From: Methylobacter sp.
GTDB lineage: Bacteria > Pseudomonadota > Gammaproteobacteria > Methylococcales > Methylomonadaceae
DNA length: 64,000 nucleotides
NCBI RefSeq assembly: GCF_030680395.1
Contig: NZ_JAUXVR010000029.1
Span: forward strand, 62,001-126,000
Direction of reading: 5' to 3'
The position numbers were made by a program, and so were the translations under genes. This document shows positions 1 to 9,213 of the stretch, one piece after another; positions within the stretch are counted from its first letter, which is position 1, and every line of letters starts with the position of its first letter. The notes beneath the pieces are model-generated. The model made no database searches and had not been told where the DNA came from. It saw only the letters and a list, made by a program, of their open reading frames with translations.

Positions 1-6
1 GCAATA

Positions 7-405
7 ATGTTATATTCAGTTTATGTGCATTTGGGCGATGATAAACACGCGCATGGCGTGACCATTCCCGATTTTCCGGGTTGTTTCTCGGCGGCGGATG
101 ATTGGGATTCGTTGCCGGCTAACATTCAGGAGGCTATCGAATTGTATTGCGAAGGGGAAGATATGGACATTCCCGTACCGACCCCGCTGGAACAATTGGT
201 ATCCCGCCCGGAATATGAAGGCGGAGCATGGCTGCTGGTGGATGTTGATGTTTCACGTTTATCAACCAAGCCGGTACGAATCAATATTTCCTTGCCGGAA
301 AATTTGGTGCAAAACATCGATAGCTACGCCAAGTCACATCATCTTACCCGTTCCGGTTTTTTGGCGCGTGCGGCGTTGGCGGAAATACAAAAAGGGGGGG
401 CGTAA
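7..405 (+). CDS. hicB: HicB-family antitoxin
   Basis: This 132-residue protein has the two-part plan of HicB antitoxins. An N-terminal HicB fold (residues about 1-75) carries the typical IPDFPGCFSAADDWD motif followed by a segment rich in acidic residues. A C-terminal ribbon-helix-helix segment follows (about residues 85-130, INISLPENLVQNIDSYAK and then SRSGFLARAA-like spacing). In the family, HicB neutralises the HicA mRNA interferase and represses its own operon. HicA normally lies just upstream, which here would fall outside the window, so the pairing is inferred. The family call is firm; whether a working toxin exists cannot be seen. Confidence 0.85.
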   Translation: MLYSVYVHLGDDKHAHGVTIPDFPGCFSAADDWDSLPANIQEAIELYCEGEDMDIPVPTPLEQLVSRPEYEGGAWLLVDVDVSRLSTKPVRINISLPENLVQNIDSYAKSHHLTRSGFLARAALAEIQKGGA

Positions 406-617
406 CTTAGCCTGCGTTGTTTAAGCGTTGATGTGCCGGGAATGCATGTTATGCCGAGCATTCTCATGTTTTAACAGGCAGGTAGATTTCGGGTTTGCCA
501 GCCGCTGTTTCAGCATCGGATGTCTTAAATATATCGGGCAACGCAAAGCTGTTGCCCGAGCTATCCGTCCGGAAATGCGGTATTTTACAATAATAAGCAA
601 GAGTTGAGGTTGTGGTA

Positions 618-1850
618 ATGTCTCGAAAGAAAAAGATTTTAGTTGTAGTTGGGGCTGGTGCTTCAATAGATTTTGGAATGCCCTCAGTAACAGAAATCAA
701 TAAGTTGTTTATCAAATGGGCAAAAGATGAGTTCCCCCTAGCTAGCAATCAGGACGATAACCTTTATTCATTTTTTGAACGAGAAATTGAGAGATATAAG
801 AGGGATCATTTAGCTGGCCACCTTAGGACATGCACTAATTTCGAAGAGGTTTTATATAATATGTACCTCATGCCAGCTTTTTACCCCAACGGAGTTTTTA
901 CCTCGTCGATTGGAGCTTTTCTAGGGGTTAGGAAGTTACCGGATATTCGTTATCTTGGCTGGCACAGAACGACTGATTCTCATGTTTTAGGGAGGCTAGC
1001 AGAATATTTAATTGAATCATTGCTTAAAGAATTTAGAAAGAGATGCCAAGAAGTTGATAAAAATAAAACAGCTCAATGGAATGACTTTTTGACCAAACTA
1101 GACGAAGATTTTGAGTTAGCTATTGTTAGCCTTAATTACGACAATCTTGTGTACCAAGCGTTATCTTCATTGAATACAGGATTCGACCCAGTTGCCAAAT
1201 TGTTTAAACCAGAAATGATTTGGCAACGCAAAAGTTGGCGATGCTTATTACACCTTCACGGTTCGGTACATTTTGATTTTTGGGAGGGTTTGCGATGGAT
1301 AGACGATTTAGCTAAAACTTATAACCCAGATTTGGGGGAAGCCAGAGGACGTTCTTCTATAAATACCAAAGAAGGGGCGGTTTTTCCAAGTTCTGAAATT
1401 GTGGCTGGATACGGGAAGTTGTCGCGACTATCAAGCCAGCCATTTAGAACGTATTATGCGGAACTGGATAGATTAGTGCATGAGTGTGAAGGGGTTTTAT
1501 TTCTGGGTTACGGCTTTGCGGATAATCACCTGGACCAAGCATTTTCAAATTTTCGTAACGATCCTAGACGTCCCGTGGTCGTTATAGACAAGGCTAATGG
1601 TGACACCATGACGATTCGATCTTCATATGATGTGTCGCCTACTGCTAAATCCGCTGTGCGTCTTTTTTGTAAAGACCCTCTATCAATGAAATGGCTCGAT
1701 AATGATTTTTCAGAACGGGTTGAACGGTTAAATGAAATAGATGAATTTGAAAGTTCAAATGATCCAAACATACCTTTATCTATTTGGTATGGCGGCATGC
1801 AAAAGGCATGCTGTAATTATGAAAAAATTAAGCATATTCTTACCAGCTAG
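618..1850 (+). CDS. SIR2-like protein, possible defence NADase
   Basis: This protein of about 410 residues has the Rossmann signature of SIR2-like enzymes. It opens with VVVGAGASIDFG (residues 8-19), then has SLNYDN (about 171-176), the histidine-containing LLHLHGSVH segment (about 210-218) and LFLGYGFADNHLD (about 294-306). In bacteria such SIR2_2-type proteins are often anti-phage effectors that cleave NAD, and some act alone. The gene is visibly AT-richer than its neighbours and sits among toxin-antitoxin genes, which fits horizontal acquisition. I chose the ATG at 618 because GAGG lies 8 bases upstream; a GTG at 612 is also in frame. The SIR2 fold is well supported, but the defence role is inference. 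Confidence 0.75.
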   Translation: MSRKKKILVVVGAGASIDFGMPSVTEINKLFIKWAKDEFPLASNQDDNLYSFFEREIERYKRDHLAGHLRTCTNFEEVLYNMYLMPAFYPNGVFTSSIGAFLGVRKLPDIRYLGWHRTTDSHVLGRLAEYLIESLLKEFRKRCQEVDKNKTAQWNDFLTKLDEDFELAIVSLNYDNLVYQALSSLNTGFDPVAKLFKPEMIWQRKSWRCLLHLHGSVHFDFWEGLRWIDDLAKTYNPDLGEARGRSSINTKEGAVFPSSEIVAGYGKLSRLSSQPFRTYYAELDRLVHECEGVLFLGYGFADNHLDQAFSNFRNDPRRPVVVIDKANGDTMTIRSSYDVSPTAKSAVRLFCKDPLSMKWLDNDFSERVERLNEIDEFESSNDPNIPLSIWYGGMQKACCNYEKIKHILTS

Positions 1851-1899
1851 CCCTGTTTGTTGGGCATGCTGTTTATGTTCGAAATTCTCTTGTTGTTGC

Positions 1900-2068
1900 C
1901 GTTCCCACGCTCCGGAGACTGTGAAAGTATTCATGTGGGAAGGGCTTTAGCCTCGACCTTCGGGGCTAAAGCCCTTCCCACGATTAATAAAACAATGATT
2001 TACAAGTCACTAAAATATTATGTGTCATATTTCAAGAATACTTTCACAGTCTCTCCGGTGTGAGAACG
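1900..2068. repeat. Nested palindromic element, possible MITE
   Basis: An outer inverted repeat of about 33 bases (1900-1932 and 2036-2068; both arms contain CCGGAGACTGTGAAAG-type sequence, with a 2-base insertion in the right arm) encloses a perfect 17-bp hairpin (1935-1951 with 1965-1981, 13-base loop). No ORF lies inside. The element sits between the SIR2-like gene and the HigB-like toxin gene. The structure is read directly; the idea that one repetitive element inserted into another is inference. Confidence 0.7.
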
Positions 2069-2117
2069 ATAATCTTCGGCCGGTTTGTTTTGAGTCAATG
2101 GAAACATATATGTTACT

Positions 2118-2453
2118 ATGAGCTACCAAATCAGAGAATTATTGCTTTCCGATGGAAAAAGCCCCTATGCCGAATGGTTCGCTTCGCTGGATGCTTTGGC
2201 TGCTGCCAAGGTTCGGGTAGCTGCTGCCCGCATGGAGCAGGGCAATCTATCCAACGTGGAGTGGTTTCGGGGTATTGGTGAATACAAAATAGATTGGGGC
2301 CCAGGCTATCGCATTTATTTAGCAAAAGATGGCTTAAAAATCATCATATTGCTGGGCGGCGGAAGCAAAAAGAGGCAACAGCAAGACATTGATCAGGCTG
2401 TCTCACTGTGGGAAGACTACAAACAACGTAAGTTACAAACGCCAAAAAGGTAG
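2118..2453 (+). CDS. HigB-like RelE-superfamily toxin
   Basis: This 111-residue protein resembles the phage Gp49-like (TIGR02683-type) branch of RelE/HigB toxins. It starts with a short helix, then has DGKSPYAEWFASLD, VRVAAARMEQGN, a WFRGIGEYKIDWGPGYRIYLA core and the IILLGGGSKKRQQQDI segment near the C-terminus that is typical of this branch. Such proteins act as ribosome-dependent mRNA interferases. Its antitoxin gene follows after 7 bases, a toxin-first order usual for HigBA. The family call is strong from the motif order; activity is not testable from sequence. Confidence 0.85.
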   Translation: MSYQIRELLLSDGKSPYAEWFASLDALAAAKVRVAAARMEQGNLSNVEWFRGIGEYKIDWGPGYRIYLAKDGLKIIILLGGGSKKRQQQDIDQAVSLWEDYKQRKLQTPKR

Positions 2454-2460
2454 GTGAACT

Positions 2461-2781
2461 ATGGCATTGACTCGTGATTTCAAAGAAACTGTTGCTGCAC
2501 GTGTGCAGACTGATCCGGCTTTTGCGCAAGCACTATTGGATGAGGCTGTGGCTCTGTTTTTCAATGGTGAGCCGGATACAGCCAAATTGATCCTGCGTGA
2601 CCTGGTGAATGCCACTATGGGTTTTGAATCACTGGCAAAAGACATTCACAAACCGGCCAAGAGTTTGCACAGGATGCTTTCCAAGTCAGGCAATCCGACG
2701 ATGAGTAATATCTCGGCGATTTTTGTCGCCATTAAACACGCGCTCAAGGTGGAAATCCATACCTCCGTGGTAAATGCCTGA
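2461..2781 (+). CDS. HigA-like antitoxin
   Basis: This 106-residue protein matches the addiction-module antidote (TIGR02684-like) family that accompanies Gp49-type toxins. An N-terminal helical segment (MALTRDFKETVAARVQTDP) precedes a helix-turn-helix region around residues 55-95 (GFESLAKDIHKPAKSLHRMLS, then NPTMSNISAIFVAIKHAL). It would bind the upstream toxin and repress the operon promoter. AGGTGA lies at suitable spacing before the ATG, and the gene begins 7 bases after the toxin stop, so the two are co-transcribed. Confidence 0.85.
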   Translation: MALTRDFKETVAARVQTDPAFAQALLDEAVALFFNGEPDTAKLILRDLVNATMGFESLAKDIHKPAKSLHRMLSKSGNPTMSNISAIFVAIKHALKVEIHTSVVNA

Positions 2782-2784
2782 TTG

Positions 2785-2862
2785 ATAAAATTAGCCAAAG
2801 CCGAGCATGACTCGATGACCGCCAAACAACTACTGGAGATTAAACATGCCCTCGACAACTAA
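2785..2862 (+). pseudogene. C-terminal stub of a RelE-type toxin
   Basis: A 25-codon open frame ending in TAA at 2860-2862 reads KLAKAEHDSMTAKQLLEIK and then HALDN. It looks like the C-terminal tail of RelE-type toxins (pattern KxExDxxTxxQL...). It has no upstream body: the preceding antitoxin gene ends at 2781. It overlaps the start of the NadS-type gene by 17 bases, the usual toxin-antitoxin overlap. I read it as the remnant of a deleted toxin gene. The tail is short, so the assignment is tentative. Confidence 0.4.
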
Positions 2863-3160
2863 ACCAATGACCGACAAAGAACTGGAAGCCTTCGAAGATG
2901 GACGTGATTTTCACGCCGACTTGTTGCAGTCCATTCATGAAATGAAGGCCGGACGCGGCACAGTGGTTCACTCCCAAGCGATTGCGGCACGCACAGCCTC
3001 AGGCCTGTCGCAGGCTCAATTTGCCGCGCTGTTGGGCGTTTCGGTGCGCACCCTGCAAGAGTGGGAACAGGGTCGCCGCAAACCTACCGGTGCGGCGCAG
3101 ACACTGCTGCGTGTGGCAGTGGCTCATCCGGAAATGTTGCGTGAGTTAGTGGCTGGATAA
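2846..3160 (+). CDS. nadS: NadS-type helix-turn-helix antitoxin
   Basis: This 104-residue protein is a Cro/C1-type DNA-binding antitoxin of the NadS family. The N-terminus has the family's DGRDFHADLLQSIHEMKAG segment; residues about 55-80 form the helix-turn-helix (SGLSQAQFAALLGVSVRTLQ), followed by EWEQGRRKPTGAAQTLL. NadS proteins normally pair with a RelE-like toxin encoded upstream. Here only a 25-codon toxin tail precedes it, so it appears to be an orphan antitoxin. It could still regulate its own promoter or neutralise a related toxin elsewhere. Confidence 0.85.
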   Translation: MPSTTKPMTDKELEAFEDGRDFHADLLQSIHEMKAGRGTVVHSQAIAARTASGLSQAQFAALLGVSVRTLQEWEQGRRKPTGAAQTLLRVAVAHPEMLRELVAG

Positions 3161-3196
3161 AGAGAAGAGCCGCTCCTACTTCTTCGCATATTCCCA

Positions 3197-6013
3197 TCAC
3201 TTAAAAAACTGCTTCAAATACTCACCAGTATGCGAAGCCACATTCTCGGAAACCTGCTTAGGCGTCCCCTCGGCAACCAACGTTCCGCCGCCATCGCCGC
3301 CTTCGGGCCCCATGTCGATAATCCAGTCTGCGGTTTTTATTACATCCAGGTTGTGTTCGATGACGATGACGGTATTGCCGTGATCGCGCAGGGTATGCAG
3401 CACAGTCAACAGTTGCTTGATGTCGTGGAAGTGCAGGCCGGTGGTCGGTTCATCCAGTATATATAGGGTTTTGCCGGTGTCGCGTTTGGACAGTTCTTTG
3501 GCGAGTTTTACCCGCTGCGCTTCGCCGCCGGACAGGGTGGTCGCGTTCTGTCCCAGAGTGATATAGCTTAAGCCGACCTCAACCAAAGTCTGTAGTTTAC
3601 GGGCCAGCACCGGTACCGGTTTGAAAAATTCGGCCGCATCTTCTACGGTCATGTCCAGCACTTGGTTGATGGTTTTGCCTTTGTAGCGTATCTCCAGCGT
3701 CTCCCGGTTATAGCGTTTGCCGCCGCAACTGTCGCAATGGACGAAAATGTCCGGCAAAAAATGCATTTCGACTTTAATCACGCCGTCGCCTTTGCAGGCT
3801 TCACAGCGACCGCCTTTGACGTTAAAACTGAACCGGCCGGGCGAATAACCGCGCGAACGTGCTTCAGGCGTCGCCGAGAACAATTCGCGTATCGGCGTGA
3901 ACAGGCCGGTATAGGTGGCCGGATTAGAGCGTGGCGTGCGGCCGATCGGGCTTTGGTCTATATCGACGACTTTATCGAAATGCTCCAAACCTTCGATTAC
4001 ATCGCAGGGCGCGGGAATGACGCCGGCACGGTTGATTAACCGTGCCGCATGACAATACAAGGTGTCGTTGATCAGCGTCGATTTGCCGGAACCTGATACG
4101 CCGGTGATGCAAGTCAGCAAACCGATAGGGAAAGAAATGTCGACATTTTTCAGGTTATTGCCATGTGCATTGCGGATGACGATCTGTTTATCTTGATCGA
4201 CAGGCGTTAGTTTTTCAGGCACGGTAATGCCGATTTTTCCCGATAAATACTGGCCGGTTAACGAGTCCGGGTTGTTGATAATGTCATCCAGCGTGCCTTG
4301 CGCGATGATTTGCCCGCCATGCACTCCGGCGCCGGGGCCTATATCGACAATATGCTGCGCCGAACGGATCGCATCCTCATCATGTTCGACCACGATAACG
4401 GTATTGCCCAGATCGCGCAGGCGAAACAGGGTGTTAAGCAAACGTTGGTTGTCGCGTTGATGCAGGCCTATCGACGGTTCGTCCAGCACATACATCACGC
4501 CGACCAGACCTGCGCCGATTTGGCTGGCAAGGCGAATGCGTTGCGCTTCGCCGCCGGAAAGCGTATCGGCGCTACGATCCAGTGTTAAATAGTCGAGGCC
4601 TACATTGACCAGAAACTCCAGCCGCTCCTGAATTTCCTTGACGATTTTTGCCGCAACTTCGCCGCGTTTGCCGGTCAGGTTCAGGTGCTTGAAAAAGTCC
4701 AAGGATTTGCGGATAGGGAAGCGGGTCAGATGGTGTATCGGCAAATCTTCAACAAACACGTTTCTGGCCGACACGTTAAGCCTTGCGCCCTCGCAAACGT
4801 TACAGGGTTTTTGGGATAAATATTTAGCCAGTTCTTCGCGTACCATCTGCGAATCGGTCTCGTGATAACGCCGTTCCATATTGGCGATGATGCCTTCAAA
4901 ACTATGGCGTTTCTTTTTGACTGATCCTGCTCCGGTCATGAACTTGAATTCAATGGCTTCATGGCCGCTGCCGTAAAGAATAACAGCCTGATGTTCTTTG
5001 GACAGCTCGGAAAAAGGCGCTTCCGGGTCGAAGTTATAGTGCTTGGCCAGCGAACAAATGATTTGATAATAATAGGCGTTGCGTCGATCCCAGCCGCGAA
5101 TCGCGCCTCCGGCAAGACTGATGTCGGGGTTATGGATAATCAGGTCGGGATCGAAATGCTGGCGCACGCCCAAGCCGTCGCAACTGCTGCATGCGCCTTT
5201 GGGATTGTTGAACGAGAAGATGCGCGGTTCCAGTTCGGACAGTGAGTAGCCGCAATGAGGGCAGGCGTAGCGCTCGGAAAACATCAATTCGCTTGCGTCA
5301 TCGATGCAGGCGGCGATGGCGATGCCGTCGGCAATGCGCAGAGCGGTCTCGAAAGATTCGGATAAGCGCAAGGCGATATCTTCGCGGATTTTAAAACGGT
5401 CGACGATGACCTCGATAGTGTGTTTCTTTTTTAAATCCAGCACCGGCGGCTCGTCCAGGTCGTACACCGTGCCGTCGATCCGGGCGCGGATGAAGCCCTG
5501 GGCGCGCAGGTCGTCAAGCAGCTGGATATGCTCGCCTTTGCGGTCGTTGACCACCGGAGCCAACAGCATCCAGCGCTGGTCTTGAGTTTGCGAGAGCACA
5601 TGGTCAACCATCTGGCTGACGGTTTGCGCTTCCAGCGAAGCCTGATGCTCGGGGCAACGCGGCGTACCGGCACGGGCATACAGCAGTCTTAAGTAATCGT
5701 AGATTTCGGTGATGGTGCCGACGGTGGAACGCGGGTTGTGCGAAGTGGATTTTTGTTCGATGGAAATAGCCGGTGACAGGCCTTCGATGTGGTCGACATC
5801 GGGCTTTTCCATAATCGATAAAAACTGGCGGGCGTAGGTAGAAAGGGATTCTACATAGCGTCTTTGGCCTTCGGCATAAATGGTGTCAAAGGCCAGCGAT
5901 GATTTACCCGAACCGGAAAGCCCGGTGATGACGATGAGTTGATCTCTGGGCAGGTCAAGGTCGATATTTTTCAGGTTATGGGTTCTGGCGCCACGAATGC
6001 TGATCGTATCCAT
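3197..6013 (-). CDS. uvrA: UvrABC system protein A
   Basis: This 938-residue protein is the damage-recognition ATPase of nucleotide excision repair; UvrA dimers load UvrB at lesions. Two ABC-type ATPase halves are visible. Walker A motifs are [14 protein letters not shown] near residue 31 and [10 protein letters not shown] near 640. The signature motifs are [12 protein letters not shown] and [12 protein letters not shown]. Zinc-binding CxxC pairs occur around residues 250-285 (CPHCG ... CSSCDG) and 735-765 (CEACKGDG ... CDSCGG). The length matches the E. coli protein. The gene converges with the NadS gene and stands alone. Confidence 0.98.
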   Translation of the reverse strand: MDTISIRGARTHNLKNIDLDLPRDQLIVITGLSGSGKSSLAFDTIYAEGQRRYVESLSTYARQFLSIMEKPDVDHIEGLSPAISIEQKSTSHNPRSTVGTITEIYDYLRLLYARAGTPRCPEHQASLEAQTVSQMVDHVLSQTQDQRWMLLAPVVNDRKGEHIQLLDDLRAQGFIRARIDGTVYDLDEPPVLDLKKKHTIEVIVDRFKIREDIALRLSESFETALRIADGIAIAACIDDASELMFSERYACPHCGYSLSELEPRIFSFNNPKGACSSCDGLGVRQHFDPDLIIHNPDISLAGGAIRGWDRRNAYYYQIICSLAKHYNFDPEAPFSELSKEHQAVILYGSGHEAIEFKFMTGAGSVKKKRHSFEGIIANMERRYHETDSQMVREELAKYLSQKPCNVCEGARLNVSARNVFVEDLPIHHLTRFPIRKSLDFFKHLNLTGKRGEVAAKIVKEIQERLEFLVNVGLDYLTLDRSADTLSGGEAQRIRLASQIGAGLVGVMYVLDEPSIGLHQRDNQRLLNTLFRLRDLGNTVIVVEHDEDAIRSAQHIVDIGPGAGVHGGQIIAQGTLDDIINNPDSLTGQYLSGKIGITVPEKLTPVDQDKQIVIRNAHGNNLKNVDISFPIGLLTCITGVSGSGKSTLINDTLYCHAARLINRAGVIPAPCDVIEGLEHFDKVVDIDQSPIGRTPRSNPATYTGLFTPIRELFSATPEARSRGYSPGRFSFNVKGGRCEACKGDGVIKVEMHFLPDIFVHCDSCGGKRYNRETLEIRYKGKTINQVLDMTVEDAAEFFKPVPVLARKLQTLVEVGLSYITLGQNATTLSGGEAQRVKLAKELSKRDTGKTLYILDEPTTGLHFHDIKQLLTVLHTLRDHGNTVIVIEHNLDVIKTADWIIDMGPEGGDGGGTLVAEGTPKQVSENVASHTGEYLKQFFK

Positions 6014-6171
6014 TAAATAATTCCGGCAATTTAAACAACCATATAATATACGAGCAAAGCCGTATTAACACAAACGACGCACGCTATTGCAAGGCAGCCT
6101 GAAAGGCTTTTTTGTCGTTCAACATTACACAAGGCGCAGACCGGATGTTGCCGGCTTGTGCTCAAACAGGC

Positions 6172-6364
6172 TTATTCCTTTTGCTTTGGATTGGTAATAA
6201 AGCCGATTTTCATAACCCCGGCGCTTTGTGCTGCTGACATGATCCCGGCCGGTTTCCGGTACTACGGTGTAGCTCGCTCGGCGCGTAAATGCAATTCGGG
6301 TTGGTTTTTTTTGCGCCTCCGCCACCAGTCGCGAGGCAAGTTCCGCTTCTACAAAGAATGCTCC
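6172..6364 (-). pseudogene. exbD C-terminal remnant
   Basis: Read on the minus strand, this stretch encodes, across shifted frames, the C-terminal third of an ExbD protein: AELASRLVAEAQKKP, then in another frame QPELHLRAE, then GIMSAAQSAGVMKIGFITN followed by PKQKE and a stop. The intact exbD at 15312-15740 has the matching segments ELASRLTAAAQKKP, PELHLRAD and VMSAAQNAGIEKLGFITD. The N-terminal membrane anchor is absent. The frame changes and a stop after the second block show that it is dead. It lies just downstream of the TonB receptor gene at 6470-8566, suggesting that a second TonB-ExbBD set once existed here. Confidence 0.8.
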
Positions 6365-6469
6365 TGCAACGCGGTACTTTCACCCTCCTTGGCGGTCGAA
6401 ACTACGCGCTCCGCCAAGAACTATGCTGCATATAACGCCTGTGATTGTCGGCAACGTTGGCAGCGACGA

Positions 6470-8566
6470 TCAGAATTCGACCTTGGCTGTGAGCTTCAGC
6501 GCGATCGGTGCGCCGACCCCCAGCAAGCCATTACCTGCGGTGCTCCAGTAATTATTGTTGGTCGCATTGTCGAGCACCGCCTGAACCGTGGTGAGTTTGC
6601 CTGCAACCCGGGTCGCATAGCGCGCGCCTAGCGACAGCACTGCGTAATCATCGACGAAAGCCTGGTTTTCGTTGTTGACCGGACGCTTGCCCACGTAATG
6701 CACCCCGCTGCTGAGCGCCAGTCCCGGCACGCTTTGCAGGCGATACTCTGCGAACAGGCTGGCGGTTTGCTCCGGCGTGTTATCAGGTGTCTTGCCGAAA
6801 GTTGCCGTATTGGCGGCGTTCAGCTGCTTGGCGTCCATGAACATGGCCGACCCGATCAGCGACAGTTGCGGGGTCACTTCGCCGGCGGCCGACAATTCCA
6901 CGCCCCTGTATTGCGCCATGCCGTTCAGCACAAAGCGGTTGGCCGAGTCTACCGTAGTCGATGCGCGCTTGATGTCGAAATACGCCGCCTGCAGCAATAT
7001 CCCTTTTCCAAGCTCCGCCTTCACGCCGGCTTCCTTCTGCTCCGACACAGCCGGGGCCAATATCTCGCCATTATTGGCCCGGTTGGCCGGCGCCTGCCCG
7101 CTTTCCTCAACCCCTTCGATGTAACTGCCGTAGATAGACACGTTAGTAAGAGGTTTATACATCAGCGCCAGCGATGGATTGATGGTGTCCGCCTTAAAAC
7201 GCGAGGTAGCCCCGACGCTCTCATAGTCGCTGCCGCGCACTCCCAGCATGGCTTGCCATTTCTCGCCAAGCAAAACGTGATCGGATAAATAGGCGCCGAG
7301 GTCCGTTATTTTCGACGGATTTGAAGTGAATGGGACGGTCGGAGAGCGTTGCGCGATGTCAACCGGATTGTACAGGTTTTGCGCCACGTCGAACGTGGAG
7401 GAGGAGCGGGGATCCTGGCTGCGCTCATTGCCGGTAACGCCCAGCGACACTTCATGCGTGATCCACTCGCCCGGAAAGCGGGCGAACACTTCGCCGCGAA
7501 TATTCTCGTTATTCCACTCCGCTCCACGCTGGAAGAAAGTGCGCAGGGTACCCTGGCCGGTGGCGAGATTATAATTTTGGAACTGGGAGAAATTCCGGTC
7601 GCGCAAGGTTTCCGCCTTACCGGCCTCGAATAGCAAGGCCCAATCGTCATTGATCGCATAATCGGCCCGCAGCAGCAGATTAGTGGCCTCGGCGTCGTAT
7701 TTCTGCCATTCTCCGGCGAGATTTTGGCGCGCAACCGGCACGCCGGGCAAAGTGATAACGCCGTTGACCGCCGCAGGCACCTGGATTCCCGCCTGCTCGG
7801 AGGCTTCTTTGCGGTAATGTTCAATATCGAATTTCAGGGAAAGTTTATCGTTGACCAGCCAGTCGAAAGCGCCCGAGGTCAGCGCACGGTAACCGGAAAA
7901 ATTGTCGATGCCGATGTCCTCGCGGCCGCCGAGCAGGTTGACGCGCGCGCCGAATTGCTGCCGGTCGCCGAAGCGCCGCCCCAGATCAATGTGTCCATTT
8001 GTCCCGCCGTATTGATTGGCCAGCACCGAAACATTGGTAATGGGGGCATTGCCTGCGCGTTTGGTAACCATGTTGACGATACCCGAGGGCGGCACGAAGC
8101 CATAGTAAAGCGACGAAGCGCCTTTGAGCACTTCGACGCGTTCCTTGTTCTCCAGCGGAATGTCGATTAGATTGATGACCGGCAATGATCCGTTCAGCCG
8201 GTAATTGCTACGGTTTTCCACCAGAATGCCGCGAATCGAAATATTGTCGTAAGTCGAACCATTCAATTGCGCGCGGGTAACGCCCGCGGTATTACGCAGG
8301 GCGCCGAACAGCGTGCTTGCCGCTTGGGCATCGAGCACCTCGCGCGTGACCACGTTGCTGGTCTGCGGAACGTCGAGCGGCGCCATGTCCCGGAACGTGC
8401 CGACCTGAACGACATTGGACTTGAAGCTCTTGTTCTGCCCGGTTGTCACATTCACGGTGGAAAGCTGCGTGGCCGGTTCGGCCTGATCCGGCGTCTGGGC
8501 GTTTACCTGGGGAAGCAAAAATGCCAGCGTAAGCCCGCTTGCTAGGGTGGGTAAATGAAATTGCAT
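6470..8566 (-). CDS. TonB-dependent siderophore receptor
   Basis: This 698-residue outer-membrane receptor belongs to the FhuA/FecA-like siderophore receptor group. A signal peptide (LASGLTLAFLLPQVNA) is followed by a TonB-box-like STVNVTTG, a plug domain (NVVTREVLDAQAASTLFGAL, IRGILVEN, VEVLKGASSLYYGFVPPSG) and a long beta barrel ending in ALKLTAKVEF with the usual terminal aromatic. I chose the ATG at 8566 because it places the signal peptide at the N-terminus; an in-frame ATG at 8617 adds 17 polar residues. It lies downstream of an sbnA-like fragment and reductase genes, so a ferric siderophore is the likely ligand. The actual substrate is unknown. Confidence 0.9.
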   Translation of the reverse strand: MQFHLPTLASGLTLAFLLPQVNAQTPDQAEPATQLSTVNVTTGQNKSFKSNVVQVGTFRDMAPLDVPQTSNVVTREVLDAQAASTLFGALRNTAGVTRAQLNGSTYDNISIRGILVENRSNYRLNGSLPVINLIDIPLENKERVEVLKGASSLYYGFVPPSGIVNMVTKRAGNAPITNVSVLANQYGGTNGHIDLGRRFGDRQQFGARVNLLGGREDIGIDNFSGYRALTSGAFDWLVNDKLSLKFDIEHYRKEASEQAGIQVPAAVNGVITLPGVPVARQNLAGEWQKYDAEATNLLLRADYAINDDWALLFEAGKAETLRDRNFSQFQNYNLATGQGTLRTFFQRGAEWNNENIRGEVFARFPGEWITHEVSLGVTGNERSQDPRSSSTFDVAQNLYNPVDIAQRSPTVPFTSNPSKITDLGAYLSDHVLLGEKWQAMLGVRGSDYESVGATSRFKADTINPSLALMYKPLTNVSIYGSYIEGVEESGQAPANRANNGEILAPAVSEQKEAGVKAELGKGILLQAAYFDIKRASTTVDSANRFVLNGMAQYRGVELSAAGEVTPQLSLIGSAMFMDAKQLNAANTATFGKTPDNTPEQTASLFAEYRLQSVPGLALSSGVHYVGKRPVNNENQAFVDDYAVLSLGARYATRVAGKLTTVQAVLDNATNNNYWSTAGNGLLGVGAPIALKLTAKVEF

Positions 8567-9213
8567 GAATGATACCTCTTTAGGTTGATGCGTATGAAAA
8601 ATAAGGTGCGCGTGCAAAGTAAGCAGTCGGTTATGGAGCGCGGCTAGGGAAGGTTCCCTGATCGAGTGACAAACCTGGGCGGCAATACTGTTGACTTAAG
8701 AGTGCGGGCACCTTCTCCCTTGAGGGAGAAGGTGGGGATGAGGGGGATAAAATAAGCTTTTTTCCTTATTCTGATTTCCCCTCGGCGACTGCTCCCTGCT
8801 TTGCTCTACCTCCTGCATAACCCACAAGGATGGGGGGAATGCAGAGAAATGACTGGATCATTTCCTGTCCTTGCAGTCGTCACCCAACCCTCTCCCTCTG
8901 GAGAGGGCTTTGTATCGATTAAGTCAACAGCATCGAACCTGGACGGTACCCCCCGTTCGGCGGACTTCCTCATCGTTTTGCCGCAAGCCGATCAACGGGT
9001 CGTACTGTGGACGAGAAAAGCGGCGATGCGCTCCGGTCTTGCAGCAGCCATAACGAAATATTGCAATCGGGTAGCGGCGACGGAAACCGATGGCGGGTCG
9101 TTTTGGGCGGGTATAAGTCTCCGGTCCGGGCGCGGCGATAAGCTCGACGGATAGTGCCGCCGGAGTCGAGCAAAACAGCCCGTATAACGGATCATTCAGT
9201 TGCAAGCGGGCTT
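8567..9213. other. Intergenic region with palindromes and probable gene debris
   Basis: There is no convincing intact gene in these 647 bases. The stretch contains a perfect 12-bp-arm palindrome at 8709-8734 (CACCTTCTCCCT and its complement) and a second hairpin at 8888-8907. An open minus-strand frame of 99 codons (8924-9223) starts inside the end of the truncated sbnA-like gene, but I recognise no family in it and it ends in low-quality sequence. Together with the cut-off sbnA it may be remnant siderophore-biosynthesis DNA; that is inference. Confidence 0.5.
8709..8734. repeat. Palindromic intergenic repeat
   Basis: CACCTTCTCCCT is followed directly by a 2-base centre and its exact complement, giving a 26-base palindrome of the kind often scattered as REP elements. 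It lies upstream of the TonB receptor gene (minus strand), 140 bases before its start, and no T-run follows. A second, related hairpin (CCCTCTCC, loop CTCT) lies at 8888-8907. Confidence 0.6.

Noticed and set aside
464-748. Minus-strand open frame ending in PDIFKTSDAETAAGKPEIYL-type sequence before the SIR2-like gene
   Set aside because: It overlaps the SIR2-like start on the opposite strand and has no ribosome site or family resemblance. Its tail reads like protein sequence but may be a remnant; not enough to annotate.
6094-6117. AGCCT-GAA-AGGCT hairpin followed by T residues on the plus strand
   Set aside because: It reads as a terminator on the plus strand, but no plus-strand gene precedes it; the local genes are on the minus strand.
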